Assembly (NCBI GenBank): GCA_014379625.1
Contig: JACMLJ010000009.1
Coordinates: 1 to 64,000, forward strand
Direction of reading: 5' to 3'
From: Ferruginibacter sp.
GTDB taxonomy: Bacteria; Bacteroidota; Bacteroidia; Chitinophagales; Chitinophagaceae
Length of the DNA stretch: 64,000 nucleotides
Shown: positions 50,989 through 58,889 of the stretch, one piece after another
Numbering within the stretch: position 1 is the stretch's first letter
Layout: every line of letters starts with the position of its first letter
Made by a program: the position numbers and the translations under genes
Notes under the pieces: model-generated
Seen by the model: the letters and a program-made list of their open reading frames with translations, nothing else
The model's database searches: none
What the model was told of the DNA's origin: nothing

Positions 50989-52590
50989 TCAGGGGCCGGG
51001 GGTTAAAACTCCAAATTCCTGCTCCAGCCCTTTTGAATGATCATAGATCATCCGGATAAAGCCCTTTCCCCATTTTGCGTAATAAAACATCCCGTTGTCC
51101 ACTCTTTCCTGCAGATTATTATTTGGAAATAACTGTGTTTTTATTTTTTGCAACTGTCTTTGCTGCGCCTCAAATTTTTTCTTTTCCGCACGCAACATTT
51201 TTTTTTCCAGCGATGCCAGTTTTTTTAATGCCTGTGTTTGCAGGGCTGCCGTATGCCCCATCAATGTAATATCTATCTTACCCGCCAGGATTTTCAACTG
51301 TTCGTAAAAATCGGCTAATTGCTGTTGCTCATCACCGAGGCTTAGCCGGAGCCAGCTGTCCCTTTTAACCAACCGGTTGAGGATATCAATTTCGGATTGA
51401 AACAACTCAACAGGGCTGAATTTTAATTTATCAATAATGATTTGTACTTCCTCACTGATAAGCATAAACGAGTTACGTACTACCAGCACCGGGTAAGGAG
51501 TTTCCACTGCTTCAAATACCTTTTTCAATTGCAGCCAGTAAGCGATCTCACCACCACCACCAATAAACGCAATATTAGGCAATATCCATTCCTGGAAAAC
51601 TGGGCGTAGAATCACATTGGGACTAAAACGCTCCGGGTACTGCTTCAGTTCAGCAATTATTTCTTCCCTTGTAAATTTTAATTCAGTATTTACCACCGAC
51701 CAAATCCCATTTGTCATTTCTATTCTTTCCCGCTTATCATCTTTCAAATAAAACATATTCAACTCCCTTCCACTAGCCTGCACCTTATAATCTGCAGAAA
51801 ATTTTGTAACCGTTTCCTGTACCGCTGGGTGTGAAAATTCAGCGAGCAATTCCTTTTCTATTACCGGGATAAAGGAAGCCTTTAAATCCGCGTTATCCGG
51901 CAATAGAACTATCAACCCATAATCAGCAAACAGGTTATTTACTAAGCGAAATGTTGCCTGTTCAATGGTTGCGCCTTCTGTATAACATTCCTTCATTATC
52001 CCAACAATTTCAGCACCGTAAGGATATACCAGTAGCTGCCCGCTCACTGTATCCAACAGGTTCACCAGTGCTTTATCTACCTTCATTCGTCCTACTGCGC
52101 CGGTTTGCGGGGTTTCCCACTCGTACTTTTGTCCACTGATATAGAAATGGCCTAACTCTTCCAGGTCGGCATCTTCGCTACCCATATAATAAACGGGCAC
52201 GAAATTGTATTCCGGCAAGCTGGTTTTCCATTGTTCAGCAAGTTTTATTGCATGCAAAATTTTATAGATAAAATATAAAGGCCCGGTAAAAATATTTGGC
52301 TGGTGAGCGGTGCAAATAGTAAAAGTATTTTCGTTTTGTAATAATTTAATATTACCCGCTACCTTTTCACTGGCTTCTACATCAGCATATTGTTGTTGTA
52401 ATACGCTTACCAGTAAACTTCTGTTGGTAGCAAATTTTTTACGGTACGTAATCGATGCCTGGATTCCCTCAATAGAAGCCGGGTACCTGTAAAATGGTTG
52501 TATGGACTGCTCCTGTTTTATATAATCCAAAACGATTTTTGAGAAATACCCGGTTTGTTGATATGACAGGAAAGATGCAGTGCAGTCCAT
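50989..52590 (-). CDS. bshC: Bacillithiol biosynthesis cysteine-adding enzyme
   Basis: A 533-residue protein of BshC length. Family segments include FTICTAHQPNIFTGPLYFIYK (HxGH-like nucleotide-binding region), FVPVYYMGSEDADLEELGHF, LRPVFQEWILPNIAFIGGGGEIAYWLQLK and a C-terminal coiled coil. It joins cysteine to glucosaminyl-malate, the last step of bacillithiol synthesis. bshA and bshB are not in the window. Convergent with purE. Confidence 0.93.
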   Translation of the reverse strand: MDCTASFLSYQQTGYFSKIVLDYIKQEQSIQPFYRYPASIEGIQASITYRKKFATNRSLLVSVLQQQYADVEASEKVAGNIKLLQNENTFTICTAHQPNIFTGPLYFIYKILHAIKLAEQWKTSLPEYNFVPVYYMGSEDADLEELGHFYISGQKYEWETPQTGAVGRMKVDKALVNLLDTVSGQLLVYPYGAEIVGIMKECYTEGATIEQATFRLVNNLFADYGLIVLLPDNADLKASFIPVIEKELLAEFSHPAVQETVTKFSADYKVQASGRELNMFYLKDDKRERIEMTNGIWSVVNTELKFTREEIIAELKQYPERFSPNVILRPVFQEWILPNIAFIGGGGEIAYWLQLKKVFEAVETPYPVLVVRNSFMLISEEVQIIIDKLKFSPVELFQSEIDILNRLVKRDSWLRLSLGDEQQQLADFYEQLKILAGKIDITLMGHTAALQTQALKKLASLEKKMLRAEKKKFEAQQRQLQKIKTQLFPNNNLQERVDNGMFYYAKWGKGFIRMIYDHSKGLEQEFGVLTPGP

Positions 52591-52749
52591 TGAAATTGAT
52601 AATTGATAATTAGATAATTGAAAGTATTTTCAAATTCAAAGGTTTTTCAATTTTTGCAAAAATTGGCTTTATGAATGGATAAAAGGATAAAGTTTTCAAT
52701 TTACAAAAAGCTTTACAATATGGAAGATTATAAATTATATATTCAACAA

Positions 52750-52936
52750 TCAATGTTGTTTAGTTAAACCCTGCAATTTAATTGCCCTGTCCTTCAAAGT
52801 GGGGAGAAGTGAGTTACCATATTTCATTTTGACTTTAGCCAAACAATTTTTCGGCTAAAGCCGCACTTTTTATTGCCAATTTTTATCCCTGTCCTGAAAG
52901 ACCGGGTAATTAAAACTCTTAAATAAACGACATTGA
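52750..52936. mobile_element. Palindromic MITE/REP-like element B
   Basis: A 187-base non-coding element with imperfect inverted ends: TCAATGTTGTTTA (52750) and TAAACGACATTGA (ends 52936). Inside it holds the hairpin GGCTTTAGCC-type ACTTTAGCC...GGCTAAAGC and a CCCTGTCC.../...GTCCTGAAAGACCGGG pair. It aligns along its whole length with element C and shares its ends with element A. It sits between bshC and rimO. Confidence 0.65.
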
Positions 52937-52962
52937 ATTAACAATTAACAATTATCAATTCT

Positions 52963-54273
52963 TCAATTTACAACTTCCCCTTCAATATCATAATCATAGG
53001 CTTTTGTAATTGTTACATTAACAAATTCGCCAATTGCCAGTTTCTTTTTGGTTTGAACGATTACTTCATTGTCAACTTCCACGCTGTCAAATTCTGTTCG
53101 GCCCAGGTAACGGCCCGCCTCTTTTTTGTCGATCATCACTTTAAAAGTCTTCCCTACTTTTTCCTGGTTTTTTTCCAGGCTGATTTCCTGTTGCACATCC
53201 ATTATCTCCTGCGCCCTTTCCTCTTTTTCCTCCGCCGGTACGTCATCCGCCAAATCATGAGCACTGGTACCCTCCTCATGACTGTAGGTAAATATACCCA
53301 CCCGATCAAAACGCATTTTCTGAATAAAAGTTTTTAATTCTTCCACATCATCCCTTGTTTCGCCGGGGAAACCGGCAATCAGGGTGGTGCGCAAACAAAT
53401 ACCCGGGATACGGTTGCGGATCTCCCCCACCAGGTCCTCCATTTCTTCCCTGCTTATCTGGCGCTTCATGAGCTTCAGCATATTATTGGCTGCATGTTGC
53501 AGGGGCATGTCGAGATAATTACAAATATTGTTCCTTTCCTTAATCGCGTCAACAATTTCAATCGGGAATTTTGACGGATATGCATAATGCAGCCTTATCC
53601 ATTCCAATCCCTTTACATCAGCCAGGGCATGTAATAATTTCGGCAGTTCTCTTTTCTTGTAAATATCCAGGCCGTAATAAGTTAGTTCCTGGGCAATCAG
53701 CATAACTTCTTTCACGCCCCTGTTAACCAAACGCTTGGCTTCATCCACCAGTGATTCAATGGGTCGGCTGATATGCTGGCCACGCATCAATGGAATGGCA
53801 CAGAATGAACAGGTTCTATTGCACCCTTCACTTATTTTCATGTACGCGTAATGCTGAGGTGTGCTTAGCAAACGCTCCCCCACCAGGTCGGCTTTATAAT
53901 CGGCTTCAAATTGTTTTAGTATCAGCGGAAGCTCCATCGTGCCGAAATAAGCGTCAACTTCGGGTATCTCTGCTTCCAGGTTATTTTTATACCTTTCACT
54001 AAGACACCCTGTAACGTACACCTTATCTATCCTGCCCCTCCGTTTTAGTTCAACCTGTTCTAAAATTGTATTTATACTTTCTTCCTTGGCTTTTTCAATA
54101 AAGCCGCAGGTATTTACTATTACGATATTGTGGTCGCGCCTGCCACTTTCGTGTACCACATCAATTTCGTTAGCGATTAACTGGCCGCTCAGCACTTCGC
54201 TATCCACCATATTTTTGCTGCAACCGAGGGTGATGATGTTCACTTTATCTTTGCGTAATGTCTTTGTCTTCAT
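52963..54273 (-). CDS. rimO: Ribosomal protein S12 methylthiotransferase
   Basis: A 436-residue radical-SAM enzyme of full length. UPF0004 domain with VNIITLGCSKNMVDSEVLSG and VNTCGFIEKAKEESIN, radical SAM motif CNRTCSFCAIP (CxxxCxxC), and a C-terminal TRAM domain (YLGRTEFDSVEVDNEVIV). It adds a methylthio group to an aspartate of ribosomal protein S12. A -7 element lies 14 bases upstream of its start. Confidence 0.96.
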   Translation of the reverse strand: MKTKTLRKDKVNIITLGCSKNMVDSEVLSGQLIANEIDVVHESGRRDHNIVIVNTCGFIEKAKEESINTILEQVELKRRGRIDKVYVTGCLSERYKNNLEAEIPEVDAYFGTMELPLILKQFEADYKADLVGERLLSTPQHYAYMKISEGCNRTCSFCAIPLMRGQHISRPIESLVDEAKRLVNRGVKEVMLIAQELTYYGLDIYKKRELPKLLHALADVKGLEWIRLHYAYPSKFPIEIVDAIKERNNICNYLDMPLQHAANNMLKLMKRQISREEMEDLVGEIRNRIPGICLRTTLIAGFPGETRDDVEELKTFIQKMRFDRVGIFTYSHEEGTSAHDLADDVPAEEKEERAQEIMDVQQEISLEKNQEKVGKTFKVMIDKKEAGRYLGRTEFDSVEVDNEVIVQTKKKLAIGEFVNVTITKAYDYDIEGEVVN

Positions 54274-54287
54274 AATTTAAAAGGGTG

Positions 54288-54295
54288 CAAAGATA
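54288..54295 (-). promoter_or_regulatory. Candidate -7 element of rimO
   Basis: TATCTTTG on the minus strand, 14 bases before the rimO ATG at 54273. It is identical to the tRNA-Val -7 element. The -33 element is not clear. Confidence 0.45.
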
Positions 54296-54333
54296 ACAAG
54301 TTTGCAGTTGGCAGTTAATATTCAGAAGGTGGG

Positions 54334-54441
54334 ATGCATTTCAATTGACGGGTTATGCACCAGCCGGTAATAGGCTAAAATTGCTATTGACTGCATCAAA
54401 AGGCTGGTAATCCCTTCAACCGGTAATTTGTTGAAATGCAT
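54334..54441. repeat. 108-bp interrupted palindrome
   Basis: ATGCATTTCAA (54334-54344) is inverted exactly at 54431-54441 (TTGAAATGCAT). Inside, ACCAGCC (54358 on) pairs with GGCTGGT. It can form a long hairpin and lies between rimO and the glycosyltransferase gene. Its ends differ from those of elements A-C. Confidence 0.55.
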
Positions 54442-54449
54442 TACAGAGG

Positions 54450-55400
54450 TTAATATCTCCGGTAAAACCGTCCTATGAATGACGCGATTTTTAAACAAAG
54501 TATTTTAAATTTTATCCTGCTCCTGTTTTGGTAGGGGGCAAGTGGATAAAGTACATTCATCCAATAGTTATGTTCTGCAAGCGAAGGAGGCCTGCCTTTA
54601 AGTGCAGACATCAGAAAATTATTATTCCAGGGCTTTGGTTTGGTGGTTGCGTGCGACATGGTCCATCCCCCGCCAACAAAATCCATCCCGTCGGGGCCAA
54701 TTTCACTGATGGGGCATCCACAGCACATTGCCGCTATATTCATTGCATCCTGGTCGGCACAATAAAAAAGAGTGGTTCTCGGATGGCCTTTCAACTGACT
54801 GCGGTGATGTCCATGATCGGAATAGGCCAGTTCAATAAATTCAGACCATACCTTAAGAAATTCTGTATTGCTTTTAGTCAACCCGCAAAACCCTCCATTC
54901 AAATAAGATCGGATATCTGATGTCACCTTCCTGTTGCTGGTTTTTATCAGCTCTTCCCATCCACGGCGGATAGGGTGTGAGGCAGGCATATCATTGGATA
55001 TCACTTCGTGCACCACCGCAACGCCAAAACCCAACCAGTTTTCAAAAAAATCCCAACTGCACTTTATCACAATATCGGGATCAAAATACACGAGTCCTTC
55101 CGCATCTTTTGCCGGCCCTTCAAAAAGCCTCAGCATGTAAACGGGTTTGTAGTTAGAAAAATGATCCCCCGTATCAAGCGGAAGAAAATGGATCTGTAAC
55201 CCTTCCCCAATTTTCATAGTTTTAGCGCCCTGCCACTGAAATAAAGTAGTTTCTTTTGCATGATCAGACCATGCGGGTAGTTTGCCCCGGTAGCCCGCAT
55301 ATATTGATCCGCGAAAGCCTCCCTTGTAAAGCGAATTTGACAAAGCAGCTACGCCATAATGATAATTACCTTCAAAAAGCGTACAAACAGCGTAAGACAT
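54450..55400 (-). CDS. Putative glycosyltransferase (GT-A fold, GT8-like)
   Basis: A 316-residue soluble protein. It starts YAVCTLFEGNYHYGVAALSN, typical of nucleotide-diphospho-sugar transferases, and has a DxD-like metal motif in LVYFDPDIVIK. Later motifs are YLNGGFCGL and FYCADQDAMN, as in GT8-type proteins. Substrate and donor are unknown. It is divergent from the SGNH hydrolase gene across a 304-base AT-rich gap. Confidence 0.75.
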   Translation of the reverse strand: MSYAVCTLFEGNYHYGVAALSNSLYKGGFRGSIYAGYRGKLPAWSDHAKETTLFQWQGAKTMKIGEGLQIHFLPLDTGDHFSNYKPVYMLRLFEGPAKDAEGLVYFDPDIVIKCSWDFFENWLGFGVAVVHEVISNDMPASHPIRRGWEELIKTSNRKVTSDIRSYLNGGFCGLTKSNTEFLKVWSEFIELAYSDHGHHRSQLKGHPRTTLFYCADQDAMNIAAMCCGCPISEIGPDGMDFVGGGWTMSHATTKPKPWNNNFLMSALKGRPPSLAEHNYWMNVLYPLAPYQNRSRIKFKILCLKIASFIGRFYRRY

Positions 55401-55704
55401 AAGTTACAAATATTGATTTTTTTAGCGAATTACTACTTCCCGGCCATAGGATCAAAATGATTTCAATACCTGAATTAATTGTAATAATATCCCATTATTT
55501 TATAATCAGAAAAAATAAATTAACAGGTTCACCATTAAGAAAGTTAATAATCCCAATTAAGACAATATTGATCCCTTTCATATAAAATATTCCTTTTATC
55601 CGGCGTAAACGATTGCCATACATCGTTAATAAATTTTTAAGTCTTAAATCAATGTTCATTACAAGTTAAAATACCCCTACTTTTATCCTTTCAAAATCCT
55701 TTAG
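55401..55704. other. AT-rich divergent intergenic region
   Basis: Between the glycosyltransferase (minus) and SGNH hydrolase (plus). I see no gene, hairpin or clear promoter match in it. Confidence 0.4.
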
Positions 55705-56319
55705 ATGCAGTGGTACGAAGAAGAAGTTAAAAGAATTGAAACAGAGATAGCAGGATTAACCCATGAGCCAGGTATTGTTTTTTATGGCAGTTCTTCCATA
55801 AGATTGTGGGAAAGCCTGGAAGATGATTTTCAGGAGTACGATCCGCTGAATATTGGTTTTGGAGGTTCCACGCTTGCAGCCTGTGGCTGGTTTTTTGAGC
55901 GGTTATTTGCCAACCTTAACCCGCATGCAATTATCGTTTATGCCGGGGATAATGATCTGGGGGATGGAAGAAGTCCTGAAGAAGTGTTCCTGTTTTTTAA
56001 TGAACTGGTGCATCTTATCCGGCAGCGGTTTGGCGATATTCCCCTGGGCTTTATCTCCATTAAACCAAGCATCTCCCGCTGGGATATAGTGGATAAAATA
56101 AGGCAAACCAACCGGCTGATTGAAGCAGGGATAAAAAAGACGGGCGGCAATATCTGCTATATCAATATTTACGATAGTATGACCGATAAAGCGGGTTACC
56201 CCAAAGCTGAATTTCTTGAACCGGATGGCCTGCATATCACTGAAAAGGGCTACCAGCTCTGGAAAGATATTATACTGAAATATATTATTAATGGAAATTT
56301 AAATTTATTAAAGCGTTAA
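55705..56319 (+). CDS. SGNH/GDSL-type hydrolase
   Basis: A 204-residue protein. Four SGNH blocks are seen: block I VFYGSSSIRLW (catalytic Ser), block II NIGFGGSTLAAC (Gly), block III VYAGDNDLGDG (Asn), and block V FLEPDGLHITEKGY (Asp and His). It is an esterase or acetylhydrolase by family. No signal peptide is seen, so it is probably cytoplasmic. The esterase gene follows 11 bases later in the same direction. Confidence 0.88.
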   Translation: MQWYEEEVKRIETEIAGLTHEPGIVFYGSSSIRLWESLEDDFQEYDPLNIGFGGSTLAACGWFFERLFANLNPHAIIVYAGDNDLGDGRSPEEVFLFFNELVHLIRQRFGDIPLGFISIKPSISRWDIVDKIRQTNRLIEAGIKKTGGNICYINIYDSMTDKAGYPKAEFLEPDGLHITEKGYQLWKDIILKYIINGNLNLLKR

Positions 56320-56330
56320 CACTTGCCACT

Positions 56331-57107
56331 ATGACCACCAGTTCGTTGGAGTTGATGACCAACAGCAAAACAAAAACAATAACCAGGGAATATAAAAAAT
56401 GGTTCAGTCCCCATTTGCAAAGGGATATGGAACTGCTAGTATTTGGCGATGAAGGATCACCGCTGATATTTTTCCCCACCCGTATGGCAAGGTTTTATGA
56501 TTATGAGGATTGGGGCGTTATTGAAGCAATGAAGGAAAAAATATTGGCGGGGAAAATACAGGTGTATTGTATCGACAGTATTGATGAAGAAAGTTTTTAT
56601 TGCAAAAACATACATCCGGCTGAACGGATGAAGAGGCATATGCAATTTGAAAAATACCTGGTGGATGAACTACTGCCCTTTATCGGGAAACAAAATATAA
56701 ACCCCGAAATGATTTCAGCGGGTTGCAGTCTTGGCGCCTACCACGCGGTTAATCTTGCCTTCAGGCACCCCCGGTTTTTTAAAAAGGTAATTGGTATGAG
56801 TGGCCGGTACGACCTCACCCTTCAACTGGAATTTTTTAATGACCTTTTTGAAGGTTACTGGGATGAAGATATTTATTTTAACATGCCGGGCCAGTATATT
56901 CATAACCTCATGGATGGCGAGCTGAGAGAGGCTTTACAACATTTAGAAATCATCCTTGGAGTAGGGGTAGAAGACGCTTTTCTTGAAAATAACCTGCAGC
57001 TCAGTAAAAGTCTGCACGAAAAAAACATCCGTAATACGCTGCATCTACAAGAGGGAGAAGCGCATAAAGCAAGGTACTGGGGGGAGTTAATGAAAATATA
57101 CTTATAA
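56331..57107 (+). CDS. Alpha/beta-hydrolase esterase
   Basis: A 258-residue protein. Nucleophile elbow GCSLGAYHA, upstream VFGDEGSPLIFFPTRMARFYD (oxyanion region), Asp in GVGVEDAFLENN and His in EGEAHKARYWGE form a plausible triad. It resembles the esterase family with a D-type esterase fold. No signal peptide. It is paired with the SGNH hydrolase gene and convergent with the pentapeptide gene, only 3 bases away. Confidence 0.8.
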   Translation: MTTSSLELMTNSKTKTITREYKKWFSPHLQRDMELLVFGDEGSPLIFFPTRMARFYDYEDWGVIEAMKEKILAGKIQVYCIDSIDEESFYCKNIHPAERMKRHMQFEKYLVDELLPFIGKQNINPEMISAGCSLGAYHAVNLAFRHPRFFKKVIGMSGRYDLTLQLEFFNDLFEGYWDEDIYFNMPGQYIHNLMDGELREALQHLEIILGVGVEDAFLENNLQLSKSLHEKNIRNTLHLQEGEAHKARYWGELMKIYL

Positions 57108-57110
57108 AAC

Positions 57111-58286
57111 TTATTTGGCGGGTACCAGGTTTCTCCAGGCTAAAAAACTTACCCTTTCACTGCCATCACCATCAGGCGAAATATCAACCTGCGCATCAAC
57201 CATTTCCGAAAATTCTGCACCTTCCCATTTTGTTCCGTACATTTTAGCCCCTTCAAAATTTACTTTGGTAAGTTTCGCATTGCTGAAATCTGCATGCCGC
57301 AAATCAGCTAAATTGAAATTGGCAATAATCATTTTTTTATTGTCATCTACCCTGTTAAAAATATGGGTTATTCTTGCACCCGCCCATTTTGTTCCAGGCA
57401 TTTTAGCGCCCTCAAAATTCACACTGTTAAGCACCGCATTGCTGAAATCCGCCTGCTGTAAATCAGCTAATTTGAAACTGGTTTTTTCGCAAATAGTAGC
57501 AGCTAAAACTGCTTCCCCCAATACAGCTTCCCTAAACTGGGTGCCATTTAAAACCGAATCGCGGAAAGATGTTTTGGATAAATCAGCTTTATAAAAATCG
57601 GTATAGGAAAAATCACCCTTAGCCCAATATGCATCAACCGCTTTTGCTTCAGAAAGATCCAGGTACTTAACATCGGCCTTATTCGATTTAATATCGGGCT
57701 TATGAAGAATAAGGGCAATGGAAATTGTTTTCAGCACCTTACTATTTTGCTCTATCGACAGCGCGGCTGCAAGCACCTGCTTGGTTAAATCAATCAATTC
57801 TTCTTTTCGTTGATCTGAAATGCTCCATTCAAAAGGAAAAGACTTCAAAATAGCGCCCAGCTTTACCGCTGCCGCCGCACGCAGGATATGCTGCGTTCCG
57901 GAGAGTTCCAGTACGATGGCCTGGTAAGCGCTATCTACATCTTTTCGTTTTTCAAAATTCAGCCGCTCCTTAATTACCTTGCTTTGGCCAATGAGGTACC
58001 CGCCAACCGCGCTCCCCACCGTAATAAATAATGCAATTAGTTTTAACCAGAATAAACTCCCGATGGTATCACTGTTTATTTGTCTGATCTCCGCCCGCAA
58101 TTTAGCAACTTCATAATCTTTTTCGGGTAGAGGATTGGCAAACATATCTTTTTCGGCGAAGTTCTGCGAAACAAATACAACGGCAATTATCCCCGTTATC
58201 AATAAACATATCAGCAGGAAAATAGTGAACTGGTTTAAAACAAGTACCTGCTTTTTAAACTGGCTGATTTTACGGAGCAACTGCAT
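57111..58286 (-). CDS. Two-TM protein with C-terminal pentapeptide repeats
   Basis: A 391-residue protein. Two membrane helices at the N-terminus (FTIFLLICLLITGIIAVVFV, about 22-41, and LIALFITVGSAVGGYLIG, about 86-103) bracket a charged hairpin. A helical domain follows (about 110-200), then pentapeptide repeats from about 210 to 365 with the A[D/N]Lxx pattern (ADLSKTSFRDSVL, ADFSNAVLNSVNFEGAKM, ADLRHADFSNAKL). Its start overlaps the SLOG gene by 17 bases, so the two are translationally coupled. The 2-TM layout recalls the SLATT effectors that accompany SLOG proteins; this similarity is topological, not shown by sequence. Confidence 0.75.
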   Translation of the reverse strand: MQLLRKISQFKKQVLVLNQFTIFLLICLLITGIIAVVFVSQNFAEKDMFANPLPEKDYEVAKLRAEIRQINSDTIGSLFWLKLIALFITVGSAVGGYLIGQSKVIKERLNFEKRKDVDSAYQAIVLELSGTQHILRAAAAVKLGAILKSFPFEWSISDQRKEELIDLTKQVLAAALSIEQNSKVLKTISIALILHKPDIKSNKADVKYLDLSEAKAVDAYWAKGDFSYTDFYKADLSKTSFRDSVLNGTQFREAVLGEAVLAATICEKTSFKLADLQQADFSNAVLNSVNFEGAKMPGTKWAGARITHIFNRVDDNKKMIIANFNLADLRHADFSNAKLTKVNFEGAKMYGTKWEGAEFSEMVDAQVDISPDGDGSERVSFLAWRNLVPAK

Positions 58287-58821
58287 AATAATTATAGGTG
58301 TTAACAGGAGGAAATAATGTGGATAGGTGAAAGAAAGTCTGCTTATTCACCACGTCAATATGGATCCAATTAAGGCGGGCTGATACGGCATAATCTACTG
58401 CATCGGCCGTACCTCCCATGCCCCGTGCCGGCAGCCCATCCCATGCAGCAACTAATATATCTGAACTCCTGGCCACCCATTGCATAGCGGTTGCATACGC
58501 TGTGGCTGAACGATTAGTATAGTTTAAAACAGTCTCGGAGGAGGCTGCACTCCGCAGCAGCTCATAATTGCTTTTAGCAGGTTTCGTTATAAAATCGGAA
58601 ACGTAATTATCAAATGGCCGTACAATTTCAAGGCGGAAATGCCTGTCCAATGCAGCCTGTGCAAAAATGGAATCCGCACCGGCTGCAATTGCCGAAACAA
58701 CCACCAGTTCAGGATCATAACTACTAAAAAGCGTCAATAAATTATCACACTCATTCGCAACATAAGCCGCTGAACCCGGATCTTTAAAGAACCGGTGTCC
58801 TACTATACCAATTTTGATCAT
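58270..58821 (-). CDS. SLOG-like Rossmann nucleotide-binding protein
   Basis: A 183-residue soluble protein. KIGIVGHRFF at the N-terminus, VVVSAIAAGADSIFAQAALD, RLEIVRPFDNYVSDF and later ILVAAWDG with GMGGTADAVDYA match the order of SLOG/LOG/DprA-type Rossmann proteins (GHR, then the sAxAxGAD-A loop, then the G-G-T nucleotide loop). SLOG proteins are predicted to sense or process nucleotides in conflict systems. It is coupled to a 2-TM pentapeptide protein downstream and sits 68 bases after a peptidase/hydrolase gene. Fold call by eye. Confidence 0.65.
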   Translation of the reverse strand: MIKIGIVGHRFFKDPGSAAYVANECDNLLTLFSSYDPELVVVSAIAAGADSIFAQAALDRHFRLEIVRPFDNYVSDFITKPAKSNYELLRSAASSETVLNYTNRSATAYATAMQWVARSSDILVAAWDGLPARGMGGTADAVDYAVSARLNWIHIDVVNKQTFFHLSTLFPPVNTYNYYAVAP

Positions 58822-58889
58822 CTGTAATTGTTATTTGTGATGCATTGGCGCACCGGTATAATATAATATATAACCGTCAACTCATTATC

